A DNA stretch of 31,224 nucleotides from assembly GCA_002388005.1 (NCBI GenBank), contig DGLO01000089.1, positions 12,797 through 44,020 of the forward strand, in the 5' to 3' direction. The position numbers were made by a program, and so were the translations under genes. Below the pieces are notes generated by a model. It worked only from the letters and a program-made list of their open reading frames with translations, made no database searches and was not told the DNA's origin. How positions within the stretch are numbered: the first letter of the stretch is position 1; the number at the start of each line of letters is the position of its first letter. This DNA comes from Candidatus Neomicrothrix sp. UBA4542 (GTDB lineage: Bacteria; Actinomycetota; Acidimicrobiia; Acidimicrobiales; Poriferisodalaceae). Of this stretch, positions 14,171 to 21,486 are shown piece by piece.

Positions 14171-15688
14171 TTATCGATCCCAGACTCGTTCTTCAATCTT
14201 CTCGTTGGCGGGATCAGTCGCCGGTAAGGGAACCTCGACGAGAGCTTCTGACCCTGTCGAGTCGCTCCGCCGACGCATAGCAATCTTGCCGCCGAGTTCC
14301 GAAGTCACCAAGGCACGGATGATCGAGACGCCTAAACCCTTGTGGTCGTTGCTATCGAAATCCTCGGGCACCCCGATCCCGTTGTCACGAACAACCATCT
14401 TGATGTGTTCACTATCTCGGGACAGGAAGATTTCCACAAGGCCTCCGCCATCCTTCATCGGCAGCAGATCATCGGGGAAGGCATGGTCAACTGCGTTTTG
14501 GAGTAATTCGTTTAGTACTACAGCGAGCGGAGTGACCACATCTGATGGGATAAGGCCTGCGTCTCCAACTACTTCAAGGCGGATAGGACGCTCCGGGGAG
14601 GTAAAGCTTTCCTGAACGGTTCGCGCCAACATGCCGGCTACTTCTGTCAGGTTTACGTCGTCCGATGATTCGCTAGCCAAGGTCTCATGTACTAAGGCAA
14701 TTGCTCGAATTCGACGCACTGACTCATCAATTGCCGACTTCGCTTCTTCTGACTCAAGGCGACGCCCTTGAAGACGTAACAGCGACGAGATGGTTTGGAG
14801 ATTGTTCTTGACTCGATGGTGAATCTCGCGGATCGTCGCGTCTTTTGATACTAAGAGTTGATCTCTCAGACGTAACTCGGTTATGTCTCTCAATAGCACT
14901 ACTGCTCCTCTTGAGTTCTCTCGATCGACAAGGGGAACCGCCAGCAGTTGAACAGCGGTGTCGTTTCTTTCAACCTCGGCAGTAACTGGTCCTGAGGTCC
15001 CTATGGCTTGAGCAATGACAGGCTGTTCCATTCCTAGGTCTCTGAGTCGTCGACCGGCAACATTTCCAACGACACCTACACGGTGGAGCGTGCTGAGAGC
15101 GTTCGGTGAGGCATATTGAATTCGAGCCTCCGGGTCCACCACCAACAGGCCGTCACCGACTCTGGGTATTTCATCCATGTCCACGTCATGTCCGAGGAAG
15201 GGGAATACGCCGGAAGCGATCATCCTGGCTAACTGGTGGAATGTTTCAAGGTAAGTCCGTTCAAGTTCCCCTGGGTCTCTGCGTTCAGCGAAGTCGGGAA
15301 CTAGTTCGCGACTTAGGACACCGATCACTGCTTCGTCATAACTGATTGGAATACACATGACCCGCGCTCGACGATTTGTAGGTTTGATCGGCACCTCTCC
15401 CTCTACAACTTCGCCCAATGCGAACGCTCTCGATACAAGCGGTCGATCAATGTCGTCCACCCGCAGGCCTACATGGTCGTCTCGATAAAGAGTTTGACTT
15501 GTGGTGGGGCGAATCTGGCCCGCGATCGCGAACTCTGTTCCGGCCTCATTAACGGGAACGAACAACAGCAAGTCGGAGAACGAAAGATCAGCGAGCAGCC
15601 CCCACCAGGCGATTAGGCGTTGCAGGTGCATCAGTTGTTGTGCTGATAGGCCTGTGCCCAGGCGAGTCAATTCGGCCAAAGTTGCCAT
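14171..15688 (-). CDS. pdtaS: PdtaS-type sensor histidine kinase
   Basis: Soluble 505-residue sensor kinase. An N-terminal GAF-like domain (about 1-165; WWGLLADLSFSDLLLF) is followed by a PAS domain (about 170-275; GDGLLVVDPEARIQYASPNALS). Then come a HisKA_2 dimerisation domain with IREIHHRVKNNLQT (phosphoacceptor histidine about 290-291) and an HATPase_c domain with NELLQNAVDHAF and DNGIGVP. This matches mycobacterial PdtaS (Rv3220c) along its length. The partner is normally PdtaR, an ANTAR RNA-binding antiterminator, not in this window. The start is the ATG at 15686-15688 (MATLAELTRLG); a TTG three codons earlier is possible. No membrane helices, so it senses an internal signal. Confidence 0.94.
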   Translation of the reverse strand: MATLAELTRLGTGLSAQQLMHLQRLIAWWGLLADLSFSDLLLFVPVNEAGTEFAIAGQIRPTTSQTLYRDDHVGLRVDDIDRPLVSRAFALGEVVEGEVPIKPTNRRARVMCIPISYDEAVIGVLSRELVPDFAERRDPGELERTYLETFHQLARMIASGVFPFLGHDVDMDEIPRVGDGLLVVDPEARIQYASPNALSTLHRVGVVGNVAGRRLRDLGMEQPVIAQAIGTSGPVTAEVERNDTAVQLLAVPLVDRENSRGAVVLLRDITELRLRDQLLVSKDATIREIHHRVKNNLQTISSLLRLQGRRLESEEAKSAIDESVRRIRAIALVHETLASESSDDVNLTEVAGMLARTVQESFTSPERPIRLEVVGDAGLIPSDVVTPLAVVLNELLQNAVDHAFPDDLLPMKDGGGLVEIFLSRDSEHIKMVVRDNGIGVPEDFDSNDHKGLGVSIIRALVTSELGGKIAMRRRSDSTGSEALVEVPLPATDPANEKIEERVWDR

Positions 15689-15769
15689 GGGACACAAAAT
15701 ACTGCCGCAGAGAACCCGTCGGCAACGGCTGACGTCTCCGCTGAGAGGATTAGCTAGATATCCGGGGTG

Positions 15770-16000
15770 TTAGTCGGTTGCGAATCCGATGCGTCGGTCG
15801 CCTGTCGCACCGAATTCGATGTACCCAAGTTGTGCCATTGATATGCCAACCTCGCGGCCTTCGCGATCGGTGATCCATAGCATTTTGCTGCTTCCATCTG
15901 ATGCGGATTCCGACTCCGACTTCAACTTTTCGGCGACGTCGTCGTCAACTTCGAGCGTGAGCTCGCGGGCCACATTCATGATGCCGATTCGGATCTCCAC
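15770..16000 (-). CDS. DUF3107 family small protein
   Basis: 76-residue actinobacterial protein of unknown function (TB9.4/Rv3208A family). The N-terminal VEIRIGIMNVARELTLEVD and C-terminal LGYIEFGATGDRRIGF are the family's two most conserved blocks. The start is GTG at 15998-16000, preceded by GGAAAGG about eight bases upstream; 33 further upstream residues in frame are not family-like. It lies on the same strand between selO (103 bases upstream) and pdtaS (81 bases downstream). In mycobacteria the gene neighbours a TetR gene instead; here the TetR gene is 12 kb away. Confidence 0.9.
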   Translation of the reverse strand: MEIRIGIMNVARELTLEVDDDVAEKLKSESESASDGSSKMLWITDREGREVGISMAQLGYIEFGATGDRRIGFATD

Positions 16001-16103
16001 GGGCGACGCCTTTCCTTGCAGCTTTTGTCGGTTAACGAGCGTCAACAGAACTCGGGACACATCGTAGGGCGCAGTTTGACGTCTACCACTGCTGTTCAAC
16101 TAT

Positions 16104-17693
16104 TCACGACGAACAGGAAAGTTGAGAACAACCGACCTTGGTACGAGCCCAATCTGGTCGCAGCAACGAAAATTTGTTTCGTTCTGCCTGTTCGTCGTAG
16201 GGGCGTCGCATCAGGTCTAGTAATTCTTCAACCATTGAGGCGTCACCTTGTTCTGCGCGATCAATTGCCAGCTGAGCCAGGTAGTTCCGGAGAACGTACT
16301 TTGGGTTCACCGCATCCATAGACATCCGACGTTCAACGTCGTCGGTACCGAGTTCGCGATGTCGTGCAGCCCATCGTTGACCAAAATCGACAAACGCCGA
16401 AACTTGGGGTCGCGTAGCTGATTCCCGGGGGTAAATCGCTCCTAGCAAGGGCTCGACGCGCTCTAGGGGATCGAGGTCGGCAGAGCAGTCGACTCGGCCC
16501 AGTTCTCGCCAAAACTTGGTCATGTCAGTCTCCACGACTTGCAGCACTGACAATGCCTCGTCGGCCAAGTTCCGATCGCGGGAGTCGTTGAGTGAAAAGA
16601 TGCCGAGCTTTGAGGCCATCATCTCCGACCATTTGGCTTCAAACCGATCTGCATAGTGGCGAACAGCCTCTTGGAGAGGTTCAACTTCCTCCACCAGGGG
16701 ATAGAGGGCGTTGGCTAACTGCACAACATTCCACTGAGCTATGTGTGGCTGACGTCCATAGCGGTACCGACGGTGTTGGGCGTCGGTCGTATTGGGAGTC
16801 CAATTCGGATCGTAATTATCAAGCCAACCATAAGGGCCATAATCGATTGTCAGACCCAAGATCGACATGTTGTCGGTGTTCATGACACCGTGAACGAAGC
16901 CGACGCGTAACCATTCGACCACCATGTCGGCCGTTCGCTCCCCCACTTCTTTCAGAAGGGACACATAGCGTCCGGAGTCGGGATCTTCAATGTGAGGGAA
17001 CTCGGTAGCAATTGTAAAGTCGGCGAGGCGTTGGAGTGTTTGCCGGTCACCTCGAGAGGCAAAAATTTCGAAATTTCCGAATCGGACGAAAGAAGGTGCT
17101 ACTCGACAGACGATGGCACCAGGTTCCGGTCGAGGGTTGCCGTCATAAAGCATGTCGCGAACCACATCTTCTCCGGTTGTGACGAGACTTAGAGCCCTTG
17201 TGGTTGGAACACCCAAATGGTGCATGGCTTCGCTACATAAGAACTCCCTGATTGATGAGCGCAACACCGCTAGCCCATCTGCGGTCCGGGAGTAAGGCGT
17301 CGGACCGGCACCCTTTAGCTGCAGCATCTGGTGTCTACCGCTGGTGTCGATAACTTCACCCAGTCCTATCGCCCTTCCGTCTCCGAGCTGCCCAGCCCAG
17401 TTTCCGAACTGGTGTCCGCCATAACAGGCGGCATGAGTATCCATTCCCGGAAGTATCCGATTTCCAGCGAGAACCTCAACGAAATCCGGTCGTTGAATTT
17501 CTGCGGAATTGATGCCTAATAGTTCGAACATCTCGGCGCTGTGGGCGACGAGTCGCGGGTGGTCAACAATTAGGGGTTTCACTCTGCTGAAGCAGGCCTG
17601 CTGCACTTGTCGACTATTCGTCCCGTTGATGGAATCAGCGGGGAGTGATCTAGTGAACCGGTTGTCGAAGCGAAGGTCGTCGATAGTCGCCAT
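16104..17693 (-). CDS. selO: SelO-type protein adenylyltransferase (YdiU/UPF0061)
   Basis: Pseudokinase-fold enzyme that transfers AMP to protein hydroxyl groups, linked to redox homeostasis. In 529 residues: GGHQFGNWAGQLGDGRAIGL (92-111), the lysine in LQLKGAGPTPYSRTADG (125-141), RSSIREFLCSEAMHHLGVPTTRAL, the catalytic HGVMNTDNMSI and the metal-binding IDYGPYGWLDNYDP. The C-terminus CSQLSCSS carries the conserved redox cysteine (selenocysteine in some eukaryotic SelO). The ATG at 17691-17693 starts 14 bases after the mrp stop, without a clear Shine-Dalgarno, so it is likely co-transcribed with mrp. That pairing places an AMPylator beside Fe-S cluster trafficking. Confidence 0.95.
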   Translation of the reverse strand: MATIDDLRFDNRFTRSLPADSINGTNSRQVQQACFSRVKPLIVDHPRLVAHSAEMFELLGINSAEIQRPDFVEVLAGNRILPGMDTHAACYGGHQFGNWAGQLGDGRAIGLGEVIDTSGRHQMLQLKGAGPTPYSRTADGLAVLRSSIREFLCSEAMHHLGVPTTRALSLVTTGEDVVRDMLYDGNPRPEPGAIVCRVAPSFVRFGNFEIFASRGDRQTLQRLADFTIATEFPHIEDPDSGRYVSLLKEVGERTADMVVEWLRVGFVHGVMNTDNMSILGLTIDYGPYGWLDNYDPNWTPNTTDAQHRRYRYGRQPHIAQWNVVQLANALYPLVEEVEPLQEAVRHYADRFEAKWSEMMASKLGIFSLNDSRDRNLADEALSVLQVVETDMTKFWRELGRVDCSADLDPLERVEPLLGAIYPRESATRPQVSAFVDFGQRWAARHRELGTDDVERRMSMDAVNPKYVLRNYLAQLAIDRAEQGDASMVEELLDLMRRPYDEQAERNKFSLLRPDWARTKVGCSQLSCSS

Positions 17694-17707
17694 GGATCTA
17701 TTTTGAC

Positions 17708-18850
17708 CTAAACAAGCTTTAGACCTTCGTTATATCTGCGGGTTGGCAAGTATTCTTCGGTTAGAAGGCGGGCCATTTCACCGAAAATCGTTGCTGTTTC
17801 GCTCGTCGGATCGGCGACGGTAATCGGGCGACCCACGTCCCCTCCTTCGCGAAGTTCTGGTACGAGTGGAATTTGTCCGAGCAGCGGGACACCGAGTTCT
17901 TCCGCGAGTGCTTCACCTCCACCTGATCCGAAAATTTCGTAACGCTTTCCGTCGTCTCCACGGAACCAGCTCATATTTTCGATAACGGCACGCACCGTGA
18001 GATTGACCTTTTCGGCCATGAAAGCGGCTCGCTGCGCGACTTTTTGGGCTGCTGGTTGTGGAGTAGTCACGACAAGCAGTTCAGATTTCGGTAAAAACTG
18101 TGAGAGAGACAATGAGATGTCACCCGTTCCCGGGGGAAGATCTACTAGCAGGTAATCCGGGTCGTCCCAGTGCACATCAGTGAGGAACTGTTCTAGGGCC
18201 TTGTGAAGCATCGGTCCGCGCCATATGACCGGTTGATCTTCTCTGGCGAAAAATCCCATCGAAATGCACCGGACACCGTTGGCCTCCACCGGGACCACCA
18301 TCTGGTCAATCACCGTGGGAGGGCGCTCCACCCCAAGCATTCGAGGAATCGAAAAGCCCCAAACGTCCGCGTCGACTATCGCGGTTTGAAGTCCTCGTTG
18401 GGCAAGAGCAATGGCCAAGTTCGCGGTCACACTGGATTTGCCAACTCCGCCTTTTCCGCTCGCTATGAGCAGAACTCGGGTGCTATTTCCAGCCTCTGCG
18501 AACGGTATGGCTCTGCCTTCGGCGTGACCGTGTGTCTGCTGGGTACCGGCACTACTGGAAGGGTCCCCGATGAGTTGTTCGCGCACGGCCGCTTGCTCAG
18601 CCTCGCCCATAACGGTGAATTCGACTGAAACTGCTTTGACTCCCTCTTGGGTCGCTATTGAGGTTTCGATGAGGTTGGTCAACGTTTCGGTAGCCGGCCA
18701 ATCTTCGGAGGGCAACGCAACCACGACGTGAACGGTGCCGCTAGTGAGGGACACTTCTCGGAGCATTCCCATGGTGTGTAGGTCACGGCGTAATTCGGGT
18801 TCGACGACCCTTCCAACTATCTCGGTTAGCTCATTGCCTGAGGTGACCAC
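17708..18850 (-). CDS. mrp: Mrp/ApbC-type Fe-S cluster carrier P-loop ATPase
   Basis: 380-residue member of the Mrp/NBP35 family, which carries [4Fe-4S] clusters to target proteins. An N-terminal MIP18 (DUF59) domain (about 5-82) precedes the deviant Walker A GKGGVGKSS (132-140). IVDADVWGFSIPRML and ISMGFFAREDQPVIWRG follow, with the Walker B-type LLVDLPPGTGD. The usual C-terminal CPxC cluster site is absent: the aligned stretch reads ENMSWFRGDDGKRYEIFG, a form I associate with actinobacterial members. GTG at 18848-18850 is preceded by AGGAG. It is divergent from a SufR-like regulator (39 bases) and followed by selO. Confidence 0.94.
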   Translation of the reverse strand: MVTSGNELTEIVGRVVEPELRRDLHTMGMLREVSLTSGTVHVVVALPSEDWPATETLTNLIETSIATQEGVKAVSVEFTVMGEAEQAAVREQLIGDPSSSAGTQQTHGHAEGRAIPFAEAGNSTRVLLIASGKGGVGKSSVTANLAIALAQRGLQTAIVDADVWGFSIPRMLGVERPPTVIDQMVVPVEANGVRCISMGFFAREDQPVIWRGPMLHKALEQFLTDVHWDDPDYLLVDLPPGTGDISLSLSQFLPKSELLVVTTPQPAAQKVAQRAAFMAEKVNLTVRAVIENMSWFRGDDGKRYEIFGSGGGEALAEELGVPLLGQIPLVPELREGGDVGRPITVADPTSETATIFGEMARLLTEEYLPTRRYNEGLKLV

Positions 18851-18889
18851 TGCCAGACTCCTACCTGCTAAATAGCAATTCGATACGTG

Positions 18890-19624
18890 ATGAGTGGAGC
18901 ATCGGTAGAATCTAGTACTGTGATCAGTCGCTCACTCACCCCAGAGACTTTCTCTGCCGCTGTTGAATCCATTACGGCGTCGTTCGGTGATCCAACTCGC
19001 CGTGACATCTACTTGCGCGTTAGAGAGGCCGCAGAAGGGTTGACTGCTGCGGAGGTTGCACAGGCAGTAGATCTGCACAACAACGTTGCTAGACATCACT
19101 TGGACAAACTGGCCGCGGCTGGTCACGTTGTGGTGGACATCCGTCGGGCTGCTGGGGCTGGGCGTCCTTCTAAGCGTTATCGCGCAGCCCAATCCGATAT
19201 TGCGCTCGACTTCCCAGTACGTCACGACGATCTGTTGGGGACCCTGTTGGGTCGAGCCCTTTCACTTCTTTCAGGTCATGAAGCGGAACAGTTGGCAGAA
19301 GAAGTGGGGAACGAATACGGACTACATCTAGCCGCAGTGATGGCTCCTGGTGAAGCTCAACGTTCGCTCCGTTCCGCCGTCACGATGGTGGCAGAAACAC
19401 TTACATCCCATGGCTTTGCTGCCCGCAGTGAAAGCATCGGCGGGGAACTCCGGATCGTGTCCGAACATTGCCCCTTCGGTCAAGCCGCCATCGACCATCC
19501 AGTACTTTGTGCGATCGACCGCGGGCTTGTTAAGGGACTGTTGGCAGGACTGCACGGGGAAACGACTCCGCATTTGGCGGGTTCACTCGCCATGGGTGAT
19601 TCCGTGTGCACGACTTTCGTGTAG
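18890..19624 (+). CDS. SufR-like ArsR/winged-helix regulator with C-terminal cysteines
   Basis: Transcription regulator of 244 residues. An N-terminal winged helix (GLTAAEVAQAVDLHNNVARHHLDKL, recognition helix included, then a wing with RRAAGAGRPSKRYR) is joined to a sensory domain. That domain ends in EHCPFGQAAIDHPVLC (C-x12-C) and SLAMGDSVCTTFV. The C-x12-C plus a last cysteine, with histidines between, resembles the Fe-S site of SufR (C-x12-C-x13-C-x14-C), with the third cysteine missing and a histidine nearby. It is divergent from mrp, supporting an Fe-S sensing role. The start is uncertain: ATG 18890 lacks a ribosome site, and a leaderless GTG at 18920 behind TAGAAT is an alternative. 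Confidence 0.82.
   Translation: MSGASVESSTVISRSLTPETFSAAVESITASFGDPTRRDIYLRVREAAEGLTAAEVAQAVDLHNNVARHHLDKLAAAGHVVVDIRRAAGAGRPSKRYRAAQSDIALDFPVRHDDLLGTLLGRALSLLSGHEAEQLAEEVGNEYGLHLAAVMAPGEAQRSLRSAVTMVAETLTSHGFAARSESIGGELRIVSEHCPFGQAAIDHPVLCAIDRGLVKGLLAGLHGETTPHLAGSLAMGDSVCTTFV
18906..18927 (+). promoter_or_regulatory. -10-like TAGAAT with adjoining inverted repeat near the SufR-like start
   Basis: TAGAAT at 18906-18911 is a good -10 hexamer, eight bases before an in-frame GTG at 18920, suggesting a leaderless start. ACTG-TGAT-CAGT (18916-18927) overlaps that start and shares the ten bases ACTGTGATCA with the perfect palindrome at 5020-5037. It could be an autoregulatory site. No good -35 is visible. 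Confidence 0.3.
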
Positions 19625-19650
19625 CCCAGTAGCCCAATCCTCTAACGGTC

Positions 19651-20478
19651 CTATTCACCCAAGGCCGGATCCGATTTCATTTCTCGAACTATTTCTTTCA
19701 GCTGGATTGCCATTTCCGGAGGTGGGTCACGATCGAGGGCAAGCTCGTACATGCGTATTGCTAGTTCCAGATCCCCTTGTATTTCGCGGGCTACGAAGCC
19801 ACGGAAGACGTAGGGATCGAAGCCGTCTGGTTGCAGAGAAACAGCCTTATCTAAGTTGTGGATTCCTTCTTGTTGAAGGACTTGATTGTCGATGCGGACC
19901 AATATCCAACCGCGTAAGGTCAGCGCGTCCACGTGCCCAGGTGCTTGTTTGAGAACTTGATCCAGTTGTCGAATCGCGGGCAGCGGATCGCCTGCTCGTT
20001 CATGCAACTGAGCAGATAAGACCAGCGCTCCCGTAAGCGCCGGCGAATCGCGGAGAATTTCTTCGACAGTCGCTCGAGCGGCTTCCAGGTCTCCAGCGAA
20101 GAAGAGGCTCTGAGCGTTCGACAAGCGATTTCGGGGTGATTGATCGATTTGACCGGAAATGGTCTCTCCCGGTGAACGCAACCCTGAGAATTGAGCGACT
20201 CCTAAACCCAGCAGAGCTCCGACGAACAATATGATGATCATCCACCACCAAACCCTGCCCGAAATGGCTGAGCGGGCTTCAAGCGGCTCCAATTTGTTGA
20301 GCGCTCGGACCACTGCCGCCGTTCGGCGAATGTAATCATCACGGAGGGTGTCATACTCTTGATCGGATAGTTCACCGAGCACATATTCTCGGTCGAGATC
20401 ATCCAGGGACCTCAGCAAGAAATCTCGTTCTTCCTCTAGTTTGTCGCCCTTCGACAGAGGTTGATGGGTGTCGTTCAA
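19651..20478 (-). CDS. ccmI: CcmI-like TPR protein of cytochrome c maturation
   Basis: Last gene of the ccm operon. The 275-residue protein has a cytoplasmic coiled-coil-like N-terminus rich in Leu and Asp/Glu (KLEEERDFLLRSLDDLDREY, then DTLRDDYIRR), one membrane helix (about 77-97) and an outer TPR region (about 118-265; AQSLFFAGDLEAARATVEEIL). CcmI binds apocytochrome c and presents it to CcmF/H; its TPR domain recognises the C-terminal helix of the apoprotein. The start codon TTG at 20476-20478 overlaps the ccmH stop (TTGA), with GGGAGAA upstream. There is only one leading helix instead of the two in proteobacterial CcmI. Confidence 0.85.
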   Translation of the reverse strand: MNDTHQPLSKGDKLEEERDFLLRSLDDLDREYVLGELSDQEYDTLRDDYIRRTAAVVRALNKLEPLEARSAISGRVWWWMIIILFVGALLGLGVAQFSGLRSPGETISGQIDQSPRNRLSNAQSLFFAGDLEAARATVEEILRDSPALTGALVLSAQLHERAGDPLPAIRQLDQVLKQAPGHVDALTLRGWILVRIDNQVLQQEGIHNLDKAVSLQPDGFDPYVFRGFVAREIQGDLELAIRMYELALDRDPPPEMAIQLKEIVREMKSDPALGE

Positions 20479-20933
20479 CTTTTCTCCCGAAGCGTTCGCA
20501 CTATCTGTACATCTTCCTCGGAGGGCTTAATTTCTCTTCCTGATCGCCACCTGGTGAACGCCAGAACCAGAAGAGCTGAGGCCAGAACGCCGACGAACAC
20601 CGGAAGCACCCACACGAGTGCTCCGAGTCCCGAACGGGGAGGATTAGCGTTGACATCGTCACCGTATTGACGGGCCATCCATGCTCGAATCTCCTCGTCG
20701 GTGCGTCCTTCATCAACAAGTTCGTCAACCTGCGCACGGATTGCAGCAGCGACCGGAGCGTTCGACTCGAGCACATTCTGACCGTCACACACGGGGCACA
20801 ACATGGTCTCTTTGATTTCGTATGCACGTTCTGCCTCGGTGGCTGGTGGGTCCTCCGCCAAGACCGCACCGACCAGGGCACCAACCACAACTAGGAGAAT
20901 AAGGAGCCAACTAAGTCGGCGATAGCCGTTCAC
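20475..20933 (-). CDS. ccmH: CcmH/CycL-type thioredoxin-like subunit
   Basis: 152-residue CcmH of the short (CcmH/CycL/NrfF) form, which reduces apocytochrome thiols and joins the heme lyase complex. A signal-anchor helix (about 8-26) is followed by the diagnostic LCPVCDGQNV with C46 and C49, the three-helix region ending in WMARQYGDD, then a second membrane helix (about 106-127). The first catalytic-motif position is LC rather than the usual RC. GTG at 20931-20933 overlaps the ccmG stop as GTGA. The TPR part is a separate gene (ccmI), unlike E. coli, where it is fused. Confidence 0.94.
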   Translation of the reverse strand: MNGYRRLSWLLILLVVVGALVGAVLAEDPPATEAERAYEIKETMLCPVCDGQNVLESNAPVAAAIRAQVDELVDEGRTDEEIRAWMARQYGDDVNANPPRSGLGALVWVLPVFVGVLASALLVLAFTRWRSGREIKPSEEDVQIVRTLREKS

Positions 20934-21481
20934 GGTGCGGCGTTTCTTTCGTCAAGTTCGGTCACGACACGGTCGACTTCGTCAGCGGTGATCTGCCCCT
21001 GCCACTTGGCAACAACAGTGCCGCCGGGAGCTACCAGGAACGATTCAGGGGGACGCAGAACACCAAAAGCGACCGCCCACTCGGACTCGTCGTCGATTAG
21101 AACTGGCCAGTCTCCCCCGTTTTTGGCGAAAAAGGTCCTGGCGTCTTGTTCGGTGTCACCAAAGGGGATACTGACAACGACTCCGTCCGCTCGGTGACGT
21201 CGATTCCACTCCATTAACTCAGGGTGTTCTTGCACACAAGGAACACACCACGACGCAAAAAAGTTGACTAGCACCCATCCTGACGTGGCGTCATCTATGT
21301 CGAACCATTCGCCCTGAAAGCTGACTCCTTGAACCTCGGGTACAAGCTCACCGATCAGTGGGTTTTTCGACAGGGTCCCAGTTCCTGCGTCGCGAGTTGC
21401 TAACACCAAGACGAAACTTAAGAGAACGATTCCTGCGGCTGCGCTGACGATGCGTACCGAACTGAGGCTCCGATGTTTCAC
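20930..21481 (-). CDS. ccmG: CcmG/ResA-type thiol:disulfide oxidoreductase
   Basis: Membrane-anchored thioredoxin-fold protein of 183 residues acting outside the membrane to keep apocytochrome CxxCH thiols reduced. One N-terminal helix (about 10-28) precedes the domain; the active site is W78-C79-V80-P81-C82 in FFASWCVPC, and the cis-proline loop is LRPPESFLV. The start is GTG at 21479-21481, five bases after the ccmF stop, with GAGGCGG upstream. Its electron donor (CcdA or DsbD) is not in this window. Confidence 0.94.
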   Translation of the reverse strand: MKHRSLSSVRIVSAAAGIVLLSFVLVLATRDAGTGTLSKNPLIGELVPEVQGVSFQGEWFDIDDATSGWVLVNFFASWCVPCVQEHPELMEWNRRHRADGVVVSIPFGDTEQDARTFFAKNGGDWPVLIDDESEWAVAFGVLRPPESFLVAPGGTVVAKWQGQITADEVDRVVTELDERNAAP

Positions 21482-21486
21482 TACGG

